From Pseudomonas fluorescens (GTDB taxonomy: Bacteria; Pseudomonadota; Gammaproteobacteria; Pseudomonadales; Pseudomonadaceae), in NCBI RefSeq assembly GCF_902497625.1, contig NZ_CABVGX010000004.1:1-64000 (forward strand): 64,000 nucleotides of DNA. Direction: 5' to 3'. The notes beneath the pieces are model-generated. The model was given only the letters and a program-made list of their open reading frames with translations. It did no database searches and was not told the DNA's origin. A program made the translations under genes and the position numbers. Below, in pieces: positions 9,628 through 20,475 of the stretch (position 1 is the first letter of the stretch; every line of letters starts with the position of its first letter).

Positions 9628-10857
9628 TTACGCAGTGACGCGACGCACCACGCGGCCAATCGTCAGCCCCTGCAGCAGGATCGAGGACAGCACCACGATG
9701 TAAGTAATGCTCAGCAGCAGGTCACGCTCGGCCCCGATCGGCAGCGACAGTGCCAGTGCTACCGAAACGCCCCCACGCAGGCCACCCCAGGTGAGAATCC
9801 GGATGGTCCCGCGCGGCACCGTGCGCCAGCGTCGCAACAGCAGAATGGCGGGCGCTACGGTCAACAAGCGGGACAGCAGAATCGCCATCGCCAGTACTCC
9901 GGCAGCCAACAGGTGCAACCAGTTGAAAGGCAGCAGCAACAGCTCCATGCCGATCAGGGCGAACAGCAGTGCGTTGAGCATGTCGTCAAGCAGCTCCCAG
10001 AAACCGTCCAGGTACTTGCGCGTCATGTCGTTCATCGCCAGGTTGCGGCCCAGGTTGCCGATGATCAAACCGGCGACCACCATCGCAATTGGCGCCGAAA
10101 CATGCAGTTCGCTCGCCATGGCCGAGCCGCCGATCACCAGCGCCAGGGTCAGCATGACTTCGATCTGATGCTGCTCGATGCTTTTGATCATCAGGTACAC
10201 GAGATAACCGATCAGCCCGCCGAACAGCACGCCGCCGATCGCTTCGTGGGCGAACAGCATGGCCGTGGCGCCGAGGGTCGGGGTTTCACCCAGTTGCGCG
10301 ATGCCCAGCAGAACGGTGAACACCACGACCGCAGTGCCGTCGTTGAACAGCGACTCACCGACGATGGTGGTTTTCAGCGGTTTGGATGCGTTGGCGGTTC
10401 GCAGTACGCCGAGCACTGCGATCGGGTCGGTCGGCGAGATCAAGGCGCCGAACAGCAGGCAGTACAGGAAACTCACGTGCCAGCCGAACAGGGCGAAAAT
10501 GTAAAAGGCCAGACTGCCAATCACGGCGGTGGCAATGAGTACGCCGAACGTCGCCAACAGGCCGATGGGCCAACGGTAGCTGCGCAAGTCATTGAGGTTG
10601 ACGTGCAGGGCGCCGGCGAACAGCAGGAACGACAGCATCCAGTTCATCAGCAGATCACCGAAGTCGATCTGGCCGATCAGTTGTTGAACACGTTCTTCCA
10701 GGCCGGGGTAACCAAGCAGGCTCAAGCCTTGCAGCAACAGGGAAAACATCAGCGCGGTGACCATCACACCGATGGTCGGCGGCAAGCCGATGAAGCGGAA
10801 ATTCACGTAAGTGAGGAGGGTGGTGAGGCAGATAAACGCAGCGACAAGTTCAAGCAT
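9628..10857 (-). CDS. CPA1-family Na+/H+ antiporter
   Basis: The 409-residue protein has about twelve hydrophobic segments. Family features are FLLFAGALHVNLNDL in the early part, ALISPTDPIAVLGVLR, VGESLFNDGTAVVVF with the transport Asp (about residues 190-204), and the conserved TWGGLRGGVSVALALSLP near residue 365. These are the hallmarks of bacterial NhaP/CPA1 exchangers that expel Na+ (or K+) for protons across the inner membrane. There is no large C-terminal cytoplasmic domain. It is convergent with the amidase gene, 39 bp between stops. Confidence 0.9.
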   Translation of the reverse strand: MLELVAAFICLTTLLTYVNFRFIGLPPTIGVMVTALMFSLLLQGLSLLGYPGLEERVQQLIGQIDFGDLLMNWMLSFLLFAGALHVNLNDLRSYRWPIGLLATFGVLIATAVIGSLAFYIFALFGWHVSFLYCLLFGALISPTDPIAVLGVLRTANASKPLKTTIVGESLFNDGTAVVVFTVLLGIAQLGETPTLGATAMLFAHEAIGGVLFGGLIGYLVYLMIKSIEQHQIEVMLTLALVIGGSAMASELHVSAPIAMVVAGLIIGNLGRNLAMNDMTRKYLDGFWELLDDMLNALLFALIGMELLLLPFNWLHLLAAGVLAMAILLSRLLTVAPAILLLRRWRTVPRGTIRILTWGGLRGGVSVALALSLPIGAERDLLLSITYIVVLSSILLQGLTIGRVVRRVTA

Positions 10858-10920
10858 CCGGGGTCCTTGGATGGGAGGTGGGTAGAAGGATTGTGTTTGG
10901 GCAGTTGAACCGCGTCAGCT

Positions 10921-11062
10921 TCATCGCGAGCAGGCTCGCTCCCACTATGGATCTTCGGTGGATGCACTATCGGGAGCTACGCAAGCCCTGTGGGAGCGAG
11001 CTCTCAAAGTGGATCTGCGGTAGATGCGGAACCCTGTGGGAGCCAGCCTGCTGGCGATTACG
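10921..11062. repeat. Cluster of REP half-units, family C
   Basis: Three related segments are visible: ATCGCGAGCAGGCTCGCTCC, CCTGTGGGAGCGAGCTC and CCTGTGGGAGCCAGCCTGCT. They match the family C REPs at 36.8 and 63.3 kb but are arranged as one inverted and two direct half-units rather than a clean REPIN. The element fills most of the 227-bp gap between the antiporter and MFS genes. Confidence 0.8.
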
Positions 11063-11084
11063 GTGGCAGCCGCAACGCGATGAT

Positions 11085-12254
11085 TCAGCCGGTCACATTG
11101 ACCGCAGCGACGCTGCGACGTTGCAAGTAAATAAAGAGCAGCGCCGTGAGCACCGTCAAGCCGCTGACCAGGACGCCCGTCCAGGGCAGCTCGGAGAGGT
11201 CCGCGCCGCTGGCGACTACGAGACCGCCAATCCATGCGCCCGCCGCGTTGCCGAGATTGAATGCGCTCTGGTTCAGCGTTGAGCCTAGGTTCGGTGCTTC
11301 ATGCGCCTGATCGATGATCAGCAATTGCAGAATCGGGCACAGTGCAAAGGCAAAAATTCCCCACAGCACTAGCGTGATCGCAGCAGGGATGGCCGAGTGA
11401 CTGGTCTGGGTGAACGCCGCCAACACGACTGCCGTTGCCAGCGCCATGCCGACCAGCGAAGGCAGCAAGCGACTGTCCGCCAAACGTCCGCCGAGCATGC
11501 TGCCGGCGGTTAAACCAACTCCGAACAACAGCAGCATGATTGTTACGCCGTGGGGGCTGACGCCGGTGATGTCCTGCAGAATCGGCGCGATGTAGGTAAA
11601 GACACTGAACAGGCTGGTCGAGGCCAGCACGCTCATGCCCAACGCCAGCAGTACATTGACCTTGCCCAGCACTTTGAATTCGCTGGCGAGGTTGGCTTTG
11701 CCCATGGCGATGTCCCTGGGGAGCCAGAGCCATTGAGCGATGGCCGCGACCACCCCGATTACCGACACCGCCCAGAACGTCGAACGCCAGCCGGCGTACT
11801 GTCCCAGCGCAGTTCCCAGCGGTACGCCGAGCACGTTGGCCAGGGTCAGACCGGTGAACATCATGGCGATTGCCTGGGCCCGTTTGTTCGGTGCAACCAG
11901 GCCGGCCGCCACCACCGAACCGATCCCGAAGAACGCTCCGTGGCACAACGCTGTCACCACGCGAGCAGCCATCAACGTGGCATAGTTGGGCGCCAGCGCG
12001 CACAAAATGTTGCCGAGAATGAACATCAGCGTCATGCCCAGCAGCGTGGCTTTGCGCGGCAGGTTGGCCGTGCCGACAGCGAGGATCGGTGCGCCAAACA
12101 CCACGCCCAAGGCGTAGCCGGTGATCAGCAGGCCGGCGTCGGGAATGCTGACGGCTAGGTCGCGGGCCACATCGGGCAACAGACCCATGATGACGAATTC
12201 AGTGGTGCCGATACCGAAGGCGGCAACGGCGAGAGCAAATAAAGCGAGTGGCAT
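11085..12254 (-). CDS. MFS transporter, DHA1 (AraJ/YdhP-like) family
   Basis: The product has 389 residues and twelve predicted membrane segments. The opening MPLALFALAVAAFGIGTTEFVIMGLLPDVARDLAVS is typical of the arabinose-efflux/YdhP/Cml-like branch, and GAPILAVGTANLPRKATLLG carries the loop 2-3 motif. Members export sugars, drugs or purine analogues, and the substrate here is open. A TTG two codons upstream extends the frame, but ATG 12254 gives the standard N-terminus. No strong ribosome-binding site is evident. The gene stands alone between two REP elements. Confidence 0.87.
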   Translation of the reverse strand: MPLALFALAVAAFGIGTTEFVIMGLLPDVARDLAVSIPDAGLLITGYALGVVFGAPILAVGTANLPRKATLLGMTLMFILGNILCALAPNYATLMAARVVTALCHGAFFGIGSVVAAGLVAPNKRAQAIAMMFTGLTLANVLGVPLGTALGQYAGWRSTFWAVSVIGVVAAIAQWLWLPRDIAMGKANLASEFKVLGKVNVLLALGMSVLASTSLFSVFTYIAPILQDITGVSPHGVTIMLLLFGVGLTAGSMLGGRLADSRLLPSLVGMALATAVVLAAFTQTSHSAIPAAITLVLWGIFAFALCPILQLLIIDQAHEAPNLGSTLNQSAFNLGNAAGAWIGGLVVASGADLSELPWTGVLVSGLTVLTALLFIYLQRRSVAAVNVTG

Positions 12255-12443
12255 GCGCAAGGTCTCTGTCGGTAGTCTTGACGCTTTGATCAGGCATACG
12301 CATGCCCGTGACTGCTCTCGACGAGAACGGACAAAGACAGGAATTATTGGAATTGGTCTGTGCGCAACTGAATGCGGCGTGGTCGCGTGCAGTATAAACA
12401 GCTGCCGACATATCGCGAATTACTTATCCACCTGAATTCCTTT

Positions 12444-12541
12444 AGAAGCTGTCGAGTGAAACGAGGCTGCGATCTTTTGATTTTGGTTTTGGATGGATGT
12501 GAAAAAGATCGCAGCCTCGTTTCACTCGACAGCTGCTACAG
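12444..12541. repeat. REPIN, family A
   Basis: The arms AGCTGTCGAGTGAAACGAGG and its complement enclose a short AT-rich centre with GATCTTTTGATTTTGG. It occupies the gap of about 320 bp between the divergent MFS and DMT genes, which otherwise shows no gene. The remaining gap should carry both promoters. Confidence 0.88.
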
Positions 12542-12572
12542 GGCTAGGTGGCAAAACAATAAGGAGCCTGCC

Positions 12573-13406
12573 GTGCTTGCGACAGCGTTGGTGTTGGTGG
12601 CGGCGCTGTTGCATGCGACGTGGAATACCCTGATCAAATTCAGCGCCGAACGGCTGCTGGTGGTGGCGTGCATGGACAGCGTGGCATTGCTCGTGGTCGC
12701 CGTGGCACTGCCCTTCGTAGCGTTGCCGCCGACTGCGATCTGGCCGTGGATTCTCGCCTCGGCGGTGTTCGAATTGCTCTATCGCTACCTGCTGATACAG
12801 GCCTATCGCGTCGGCGATCTCGGTCTGGTGTACCCGTTGATGCGCGGTTTGTCGCCACTGGTGGTGCTGGCCCTGACGCTGATCTTCGCTGGCGAAGTAC
12901 TCTCCGATCAGCAAATATTCGGAATTCTGCTGATCCCGTTCGGCATGCTCTGCCTGCTGTGGCAAGGCGGGGGCGGCGCACGGTTGCCGTGGTCAATGTT
13001 GCCGGTGGTGGCGCTGATCGGCCTGTGCATCGGCTGCTATACCTACATCGACGGCCAGGCGCTGCGGCGTTGGTCGCACCCGCTGGACTATCTGGTCTGG
13101 GTCACGATGCTCAGCGCCTGGCCGTTCCCGTTGCTGGCTTGGGTGAGCAAACGAGCGGCGTTCAAGCTGTTCTGGCGCGAGCAATGGCGCCTGGGGCTGG
13201 CGGTCGGGTTTTGCGTATTGTTCAGCTACGCTCTGGTGCTGTGGGCCATGCAGCTGGGCTCGATTGCCGAAGCGGCCGCGTTACGCGAGATCAGTGTGAT
13301 ACTGGTGGTGCTGTTCGGCATGCGTTACTTGAAAGAACCTTTCGGCAGACCGCGGCTCTTAGCCTGTGGACTGGTATTGATCGGCATATTGGTGATGAAG
13401 TTTTGA
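12573..13406 (+). CDS. DMT-superfamily (EamA) membrane transporter
   Basis: The GTG start at 12573 has AAGGAG (12561-12566) six bases before it and gives a 277-residue protein beginning MLATALVLVAALLHATWNTLIKFSAERL, a typical first EamA helix. About ten hydrophobic segments form two repeats; the second EamA unit ends LREISVILVVLFGMRYLKEPFGRPRLLACGLVLIGI. EamA proteins are inner-membrane metabolite or drug exporters, and the substrate is unknown. The upstream open frame through the REPIN is not coding. A MAPEG gene follows 56 bp later on the same strand. Confidence 0.87.
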   Translation: MLATALVLVAALLHATWNTLIKFSAERLLVVACMDSVALLVVAVALPFVALPPTAIWPWILASAVFELLYRYLLIQAYRVGDLGLVYPLMRGLSPLVVLALTLIFAGEVLSDQQIFGILLIPFGMLCLLWQGGGGARLPWSMLPVVALIGLCIGCYTYIDGQALRRWSHPLDYLVWVTMLSAWPFPLLAWVSKRAAFKLFWREQWRLGLAVGFCVLFSYALVLWAMQLGSIAEAAALREISVILVVLFGMRYLKEPFGRPRLLACGLVLIGILVMKF

Positions 13407-13462
13407 CTGGCTCACCGTCGACGAAGCCTCGACGCTCGACAACTTGAAGAAGGGATTGCTCT

Positions 13463-13846
13463 ATGACGGTAGCTCTGTGGTGCATTTTGATCGCGATTTT
13501 CCTGCCCTATCTGTGCACGGTCGTGGCCAAGATCAGTGGCGGTTTCAGGATCAAGGATAATCATGATCCACGGGATTTCCTGGAGTCGCTGAACGGTCTG
13601 AGCCGACGGGCGCACGCCGCGCAACTGAACAGCTTTGAGGTAACCCCGGCATTTGCTGCTGCGGTGATTGTTGCGCATCTGGCCGGCAACGCGGAGCTGG
13701 TGACGATCAATGTGCTGTCGGTGTTGTTTATCACCAGCCGTTTGCTCTACATCATCTGCTATCTGGCGGATTGGGCGATCTTGCGCTCGCTGGTGTGGTT
13801 TGTCGGGATGGGGTTGATTGTGAGTTTGTTTGTGGTGTCGGCTTAA
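13463..13846 (+). CDS. MAPEG-family membrane protein
   Basis: The 127-residue protein has four hydrophobic segments, starting MTVALWCILIAIFLPYLCTVVAKISG. The segment RDFLESLNGLSRRAHAAQLNSFEVTPAFAAAVIVAHLAG is the MAPEG hallmark, with the E-x-x-x-x-F region around residue 59. Eukaryotic relatives are glutathione S-transferase/leukotriene-synthase-type enzymes; bacterial ones are mostly uncharacterised inner-membrane proteins. It follows the DMT transporter gene closely and may share its transcript. Confidence 0.83.
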   Translation: MTVALWCILIAIFLPYLCTVVAKISGGFRIKDNHDPRDFLESLNGLSRRAHAAQLNSFEVTPAFAAAVIVAHLAGNAELVTINVLSVLFITSRLLYIICYLADWAILRSLVWFVGMGLIVSLFVVSA

Positions 13847-13854
13847 GAAGCAGG

Positions 13855-13956
13855 ATCAAGAGATCGCAGGCTGCGCCAGATTCTACGAGCCACTGTTCAT
13901 CGCAATTGCCGATGAACAGTGTCCGTGTAGGCGCTGGCGCAGCCTGCGATCTTTTG
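13855..13956. repeat. REPIN-like palindrome, family A relative
   Basis: GATCGCAGGCTGCGCCAG and CTGGCGCAGCCTGCGATC are perfect outer arms. An inner pair CACTGTTCATCG/CGATGAACAGTG forms a second stem. It lies between the convergent MAPEG and mltA stop codons and could act as a bidirectional transcript end. Confidence 0.85.
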
Positions 13957-13959
13957 TGT

Positions 13960-15132
13960 TTAAGGTTTGTCAGCCACCTGAGGCACCTGCGGTAACGCTA
14001 CGCCTTTGGGCCACAGCATCCATATTTGCCCCTGCTGTTTCATGTCGCCCGCCAATTGACCTGCTGCCTCACCTGTGCCCCAGAACAGGTCCGCTCGCAC
14101 TTCGCCGGTAATCGCGCCGCCCGTGTCCTGTGCCGCCACCGGCCGTACCAATGCGGTTCCGTCCGGTTTGGTCGTGGACAGCCACAACAGACTGCCCAGA
14201 GGTATCACTTTGCGATCCACGGCAGCGCTATATCCCGCCGTCAGCGGCACGTTCAATGAACCTCGAGGCCCTTCGTTGCTGTCTGGATTTTGCGTAAAGA
14301 ACACGTAACTCGGATTGCTGCCAAGCAGTTCGGGGATACGTGCTGGATTGGCCTTGGCCCAGTCGCTGATCGCTCCCATGGTCACGTCTTCTTTCTTCAA
14401 CTCGCCTTGTTCAATCAGCCAGCGACCGATTGGTCGATAAGGGTGGCCATTCTGATCCGCATACGCGATGCGCAACTGGCGGCCACTGTCGAGCTGGATG
14501 CGGCCGGAGCCCTGAATCTGCAAAAACTGCAGGTTCATCGGGTCGGTCAACCATGCAACTACGGGCGCCTTCACGCCTTTGCTTTCGATGGTTGCCGCGT
14601 CGTCATACGGTTTGAGCACGCGGCCTTCGAGTCGCCCGCGCAGGCGTTTTCCTTTCAATTCCGGATAAATGCTGTCCAGCGAGACAATGATCATGTCTTC
14701 CGGCACCCCATACACCGGAATATTAGCGACGCCGGTCTGGGTCAGGCTGCCGGGGTAGACCGGCTCGTAGTAACCGGTAATCAAACCGTTGGGGTTATCT
14801 TCGGCGGCGCGCAGGCCGTAGACATCAAGGTTCTGTTTGAGGAAGACGCGGATGTCGTTGGCGCTCTGCGGCACATTGGCGGCGGCTGCGCAGGTAGCGC
14901 CCCAGACCGGATCGGCTTTGAGCCGGGCGCAGGCGCTACGCCAGGAACCGAAGCCGGCGACCAGATCGGCGTCGCTCACCGCTGGCAATGCTTCCCACGT
15001 CGCGCTGGCATACGTCGCCAGTGCGTGGGTTTTCGGTTTTTCAGGTTCGCCACCGGTGCAGCCTGCGAGCACTGCCACCATCGGAAAAGTCCAGGCCAGG
15101 CTGGGGCGCCATGCCTTGAAACGGCTGTTCAT
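13960..15132 (-). CDS. mltA: Membrane-bound lytic murein transglycosylase A
   Basis: The 390-residue lipoprotein cleaves peptidoglycan glycan strands to 1,6-anhydro products at the inner face of the outer membrane. The N-terminus MNSRFKAWRPSLAW ends in a lipobox (VLAGC). The MltA domain shows LITGYYEPVYPGS and RIAYADQNGHPYRPIGRWL, and the C-terminal 3D domain shows IPLGSLLWLSTT and VAAQDTGGAITGEVRADLFWG, containing the conserved Asp residues. ATG 15132 is chosen over an upstream ATG at 15180 because it puts the signal peptide at the start. It diverges from the cytochrome gene. Confidence 0.94.
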   Translation of the reverse strand: MNSRFKAWRPSLAWTFPMVAVLAGCTGGEPEKPKTHALATYASATWEALPAVSDADLVAGFGSWRSACARLKADPVWGATCAAAANVPQSANDIRVFLKQNLDVYGLRAAEDNPNGLITGYYEPVYPGSLTQTGVANIPVYGVPEDMIIVSLDSIYPELKGKRLRGRLEGRVLKPYDDAATIESKGVKAPVVAWLTDPMNLQFLQIQGSGRIQLDSGRQLRIAYADQNGHPYRPIGRWLIEQGELKKEDVTMGAISDWAKANPARIPELLGSNPSYVFFTQNPDSNEGPRGSLNVPLTAGYSAAVDRKVIPLGSLLWLSTTKPDGTALVRPVAAQDTGGAITGEVRADLFWGTGEAAGQLAGDMKQQGQIWMLWPKGVALPQVPQVADKP

Positions 15133-15259
15133 GGAGTGATTCCTTAGTCGGTCGCGTGAGTGCTCCATGCGCTCAAACAATCCGTATTGATATTAGGGCT
15201 ATTGGTGTTTGCCGGTGACGCGAGGATACTGGCCGCCGTTTCCGTGACCAGAAGCCGCC

Positions 15260-15709
15260 ATGACTTTCAAGAAAGTGTCCGTTGTATTGCTGGCCTGCCT
15301 GACGCTGTCTGCGTGCGGTGGTGTCGACCCCGATTCGCCGCTGGGCCAGCGCAAGGCGATCTTCAAGCAGATGCTCAAAACAGGTGAAGACCTTCGCGGC
15401 ATGTTGCGCGGGCGCATTGCGTTTGACGGTGCAAGATTTGCCGACGGCGCGCTGAAGCTCGACGCGTTGTCCCATGAGCCATGGAAACATTTCCCGCAAG
15501 TGCGCGAGGAAGATCACACCAGCGCCACGGATGATGTCTGGGAAAAACAGGCTCGCTTCCAGGAAATGGCCCGCAACCTTGAAGCTGCCACCGGCGAACT
15601 GGTGATCGCCAGCAAGGTGCAGCCGTATAAAGTCAGCAACCTTGGACCCGCAGTGCAGAAAGTCGAAGATGCCTGCAGCGCGTGTCATAAAGAGTTTCGC
15701 GATCATTGA
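15260..15709 (+). CDS. Lipid-anchored c-type cytochrome (c'/c556-like)
   Basis: The protein has 149 residues with a lipoprotein signal (VVLLACLTLSAC, Cys at about 19). Its C-terminus has a single CSACH haem-binding motif followed by KEFRDH, the arrangement of four-helix-bundle cytochromes c'/c556, where haem sits near the C-terminus. The body is mostly helical (RKAIFKQMLKTGEDLRGMLRGR). It is probably exposed to the periplasm and may carry electrons or bind gas ligands. No partner oxidase or reductase lies nearby. Confidence 0.82.
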   Translation: MTFKKVSVVLLACLTLSACGGVDPDSPLGQRKAIFKQMLKTGEDLRGMLRGRIAFDGARFADGALKLDALSHEPWKHFPQVREEDHTSATDDVWEKQARFQEMARNLEAATGELVIASKVQPYKVSNLGPAVQKVEDACSACHKEFRDH

Positions 15710-15724
15710 TTGGCAATGCATTCC

Positions 15725-15861
15725 GGTGGCAAGGGGGGTTGGCAAAAGGTTGCACCGCCCCGTTGGGCGGCGATGCAGTTCCATAGCGCGGCTATTCAAC
15801 AGAATGCATTTGTTGGGTTCGACCGCTGCGCCGCTGCCGGGGGCAAGCCCCTCGCCACATA
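15725..15861. repeat. Degenerate REPIN, family D
   Basis: The right arm GGGGGCAAGCCCCTCGCCAC matches the family D end seen at 26.0, 49.7, 54.8, 56.5 and 60.1 kb. The left arm GGTGGCAAGGGGGGTTGGCA is mutated. It lies between the cytochrome gene and the convergent DUF1090 gene. Confidence 0.65.
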
Positions 15862-15883
15862 AAGCCTTCGCGCGACCCAGGGC

Positions 15884-16279
15884 TTACTTATCCAGTTCGT
15901 CGAGCGCTTCCTGCAGTTCCTTGCGCGATTCGGCGAGTTTGTCTTTGCGTTTGTTGATCCGCTCCGGATCGCCTTTCTTCATCGCTTTGTCGAGGTCGGA
16001 CTGACGTTCACTGACCTCGTGCTTGGCGTCGAGCACCTTGTTTTCCCGCTCTTTTTTCAGGGAGGCGTCGGTGCAATGGGTCGTGACTTCGCTCAAGGCC
16101 TTTTCCAGACCCGCTTGCTGCTGGGTGTTGCCGTGGGCCTTGGCCTGCTCGATCTGAGCGATGATGGCCTGCTTCTTGGCGGCGCAACCGGTCAGCGCCG
16201 GGGCTTCGGCAGCAGCCATTAATGGAGTGGCCAGCACGCTGCAAAGGGTCAACAGTGCAAGCGATGAAAATCGTTTCAT
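15884..16279 (-). CDS. Periplasmic DUF1090 protein (YqjC-like)
   Basis: The 131-residue protein has a signal peptide (KRFSSLALLTLCSVLATPLMAAAEA) and a highly charged helical body. A pair of cysteines (LTGCAAKK and THCTDAS) flanks the first helical hairpin, then a long Lys/Glu/Arg helix predicts coiled coil. These features and length match DUF1090/YqjC. The function is unknown; family members are periplasmic. Confidence 0.8.
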   Translation of the reverse strand: MKRFSSLALLTLCSVLATPLMAAAEAPALTGCAAKKQAIIAQIEQAKAHGNTQQQAGLEKALSEVTTHCTDASLKKERENKVLDAKHEVSERQSDLDKAMKKGDPERINKRKDKLAESRKELQEALDELDK

Positions 16280-16376
16280 AAAAACTCCATGTGAAGGGCG
16301 GTCGGATCGCTTCGCGATGGGCAGTTTGAGCTCATCGATAGCAATGGGTTCCCGGTTGGTCGGGCGTCGGCGGCGG

Positions 16377-18068
<1,692 letters not shown>

Positions 18069-18178
18069 TCAGTGGGATCCTTGAAGGTTAGTCAGGATTT
18101 TTCACCCTGCCCCGCAGGTGTTTTGCCCGGTGTGTCGAAGCACGAAGATCCAAGGGGGGGCGCCCGATCGCGGGCCAA

Positions 18179-18210
18179 TAAAAAACCCCACACGGTGAAC
18201 CGTGCAGGGC
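18179..18210 (-). terminator. Intrinsic terminator of metK
   Basis: On the minus strand, CCCTGCACGG, a TTCA loop and CCGTGTGGGG form a stem followed by TTTTTTA. It lies about 20 bases after the metK stop and before ligB, so metK and ligB are probably separate transcripts. Confidence 0.85.
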
Positions 18211-18230
18211 TTTGTGTACCGCCCGGAATA

Positions 18231-19421
18231 TTACAGGCCGGCAGCAGAACGCAGGGCGTCGGCGCGGTCGGTTTTTTCCCAGGTGAACGTGGTGAACGTG
18301 TCGTCGCCAACGGTCTTGGTCGCCGGGGTACGACCAAAGTGGCCGTACGCTGCGGTCTCCTGGTACATCGGGTGCAGCAGGTCGAGCATGGTGGTGATGG
18401 CGTAGGGGCGCAGGTCGAACACTTCGCGAACCAGTTTGACGATTTTGTCGTCGCTGATCTTGCCGGTGCCGAAGGTGTTCAGCGAGATCGACGTAGGCTG
18501 AGCCACACCGATTGCGTAGGAAACCTGAATCTCGCAGCGCTCGGCCAGGCCGGCCGCGACGATGTTCTTGGCCACATAACGACCGGCGTAGGCAGCCGAA
18601 CGGTCCACCTTAGACGGATCTTTACCGGAGAATGCGCCGCCGCCGTGGCGGGCCATGCCGCCGTAGCTGTCGACGATGATCTTGCGACCGGTCAGACCGC
18701 AGTCACCCACCGGGCCACCGATGATGAACTGGCCGGTCGGGTTGATGTGAAACTGGGTGTCCTTGGACAGCAATTCGGCCGGCAGCACGTGCTTGACGAT
18801 CAGCTCCATCACGCCTTCGCGCAAGTCTTTGTAGGACACTTCAGGGTTATGCTGGGTCGACAGTACAACGGCGTCGATCCCGACAACCTTGCCGCCTTCG
18901 TAGCGGCACGTCACTTGCGATTTGGCGTCCGGACGCAGCCAGGGCAGCAGGCCGGATTTACGGGCTTCCGCTTGCCTTTGCACAAGCTGGTGCGAGAACG
19001 TGATCGGTGCCGGCATCAGCACGTCGGTTTCGTTGCTGGCGTAACCGAACATCAGACCCTGGTCGCCGGCGCCCTGATCTTCTGGCTTGGCACGGTCGAC
19101 ACCCTGGTTGATGTCAGGGGACTGCTTGCCAATGATGTTCATAACACCGCAGGTCGCGCCGTCGAAACCGACGTCGGAGCTGTTATAGCCGATGTCGAGA
19201 ATCACGTTACGCACGATCTCTTCCAGATCGACCCAGGCCGACGTGGTGACTTCACCTGCGATGATTGCCACGCCGGTTTTCACCAACGTCTCGCATGCCA
19301 CGCGGGCGAACTTGTCTTCAGCAATGATGGCGTCCAGCACCGCATCGGAAATCTGGTCGGCGATTTTGTCCGGGTGCCCTTCGGACACGGACTCGGAGGT
19401 GAAGAGGGAGTATTCGCTCAT
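18231..19421 (-). CDS. metK: S-adenosylmethionine synthetase
   Basis: The 396-residue enzyme makes S-adenosylmethionine from methionine and ATP. It starts [26 protein letters not shown] with the ATP-binding His in [17 protein letters not shown] is the conserved hexapeptide-type motif near residue 135, and [16 protein letters not shown] is the glycine-rich phosphate loop near residue 280. It lies only 18 bp after the ArsR-methyltransferase gene and is therefore likely co-transcribed with it and controlled from the palindrome at about 20.49 kb. An intrinsic terminator follows. Confidence 0.98.
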   Translation of the reverse strand: MSEYSLFTSESVSEGHPDKIADQISDAVLDAIIAEDKFARVACETLVKTGVAIIAGEVTTSAWVDLEEIVRNVILDIGYNSSDVGFDGATCGVMNIIGKQSPDINQGVDRAKPEDQGAGDQGLMFGYASNETDVLMPAPITFSHQLVQRQAEARKSGLLPWLRPDAKSQVTCRYEGGKVVGIDAVVLSTQHNPEVSYKDLREGVMELIVKHVLPAELLSKDTQFHINPTGQFIIGGPVGDCGLTGRKIIVDSYGGMARHGGGAFSGKDPSKVDRSAAYAGRYVAKNIVAAGLAERCEIQVSYAIGVAQPTSISLNTFGTGKISDDKIVKLVREVFDLRPYAITTMLDLLHPMYQETAAYGHFGRTPATKTVGDDTFTTFTWEKTDRADALRSAAGL

Positions 19422-19439
19422 CTCGATTTTTTCCTGAAT

Positions 19440-20435
19440 TTACCGATGGTGAGTGTCGCCAGCCGGTCGCTGAAAATGGCGGACCTGAATCTGGAAACCA
19501 TTACGTAAGCCTACATAGAGGCTTTCCCCGGGAACGAGTCCCGCAGCGGTGGCCCAACGGGCCAGATCGTCCTGTTCAAACCCCAACCACAGATCACCGC
19601 AGGCCTCCCTGGCCCAACTCTGGTTGTGGCTACATAACTCTGTCACGAGCAGGCTACCGCCCGGTTGCAGCAAGGTGGCCATGTGCTTGAGCGCTTCGGC
19701 CGGCGCGGCGAAATGGTGCAGCACCATATTCAACACGACGCAATTGGCCTGAAAATTAACCCCGTTCAGGGCGTCGGCCAGTTGCAGGCTGACATTGGCC
19801 AGCGATTCCCGCTCGCACACGTGTCGTGCCAGTTCGAGCATCGCCGGGCTGTTGTCCAGTGCGGTGACATGCCTGAAACGACGGGCCAGCTCCGGCAGAA
19901 AGGCGCCGTCACCGGGTCCGACTTCAATGGCAGTGGCGCGGTCGTTGAACCCCAGCTTGTCGAGCAACGCCACCACGCTGTCGCGATACTGCGGTAGGCC
20001 GGCGATCAAGTCCTGCTGAGCGCGAAACTTCTCGGCGACCCGTGAGAAAAAGTCCTGGCTGGCCGCCGCACGTTGCCCATGCACCTGAGCGATCCGCGCC
20101 TGCACATCGGCTGGCAGGGTCAGGTTGTCCACTTCGTCGAGCAAGGCGGCGTGCAGCTTGCCACCCAGCAAGTCGGTGTGGGGCAGGGCGCGACGGTAGA
20201 AAATCGCATTGCCTTCACGGCGGGTCGCCACCAGGTCGGCCTGGGCCAGCACCTTGAGGTGATGACTCATGCCGGACTGGCCGATGCCGAAAATCTGCGC
20301 CAGTTCCAGCACGCCGAACGAGTCGTTGGCCAGCGCACGCAATACATTCAGCCGCAGAGGATCGCCACCGGCCTTGCACAGGGCCGCCAGTTCATCGCAA
20401 TCGTCATGTTGAATGGAAGGCACACGTAGATTCAT
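19440..20435 (-). CDS. ArsR-type regulator fused to a SAM-dependent methyltransferase domain
   Basis: Residues 1-95 form an ArsR winged helix (PLRLNVLRALANDSFGVLELAQIFGIGQSGMSHHLKVLAQADLVATRREG). From about residue 130 a class I methyltransferase fold follows, with AIEVGPGDGAFLPELARR as the SAM-binding motif and NMVLHHFAAPAEALKHM later. It heads the metK transcript. ArsR proteins that sense S-adenosylhomocysteine (SahR) control methyl-cycle genes in some proteobacteria, so I infer that the fused domain senses SAM or SAH here rather than methylating a substrate. I see no metal-binding CxCxxC motif of true ArsR. An operator-like palindrome lies 41 bp upstream of the start. Confidence 0.88.
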   Translation of the reverse strand: MNLRVPSIQHDDCDELAALCKAGGDPLRLNVLRALANDSFGVLELAQIFGIGQSGMSHHLKVLAQADLVATRREGNAIFYRRALPHTDLLGGKLHAALLDEVDNLTLPADVQARIAQVHGQRAAASQDFFSRVAEKFRAQQDLIAGLPQYRDSVVALLDKLGFNDRATAIEVGPGDGAFLPELARRFRHVTALDNSPAMLELARHVCERESLANVSLQLADALNGVNFQANCVVLNMVLHHFAAPAEALKHMATLLQPGGSLLVTELCSHNQSWAREACGDLWLGFEQDDLARWATAAGLVPGESLYVGLRNGFQIQVRHFQRPAGDTHHR

Positions 20436-20475
20436 AAGGCCGGCAGTCTAGTCACGGTCCGAAAGCATCGCAAGG

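Noticed and set aside
12372..12572. N-terminal extension of the DMT transporter
   Set aside because: The extension would translate a REPIN; AAGGAG and a typical first membrane helix place the start at GTG 12573.
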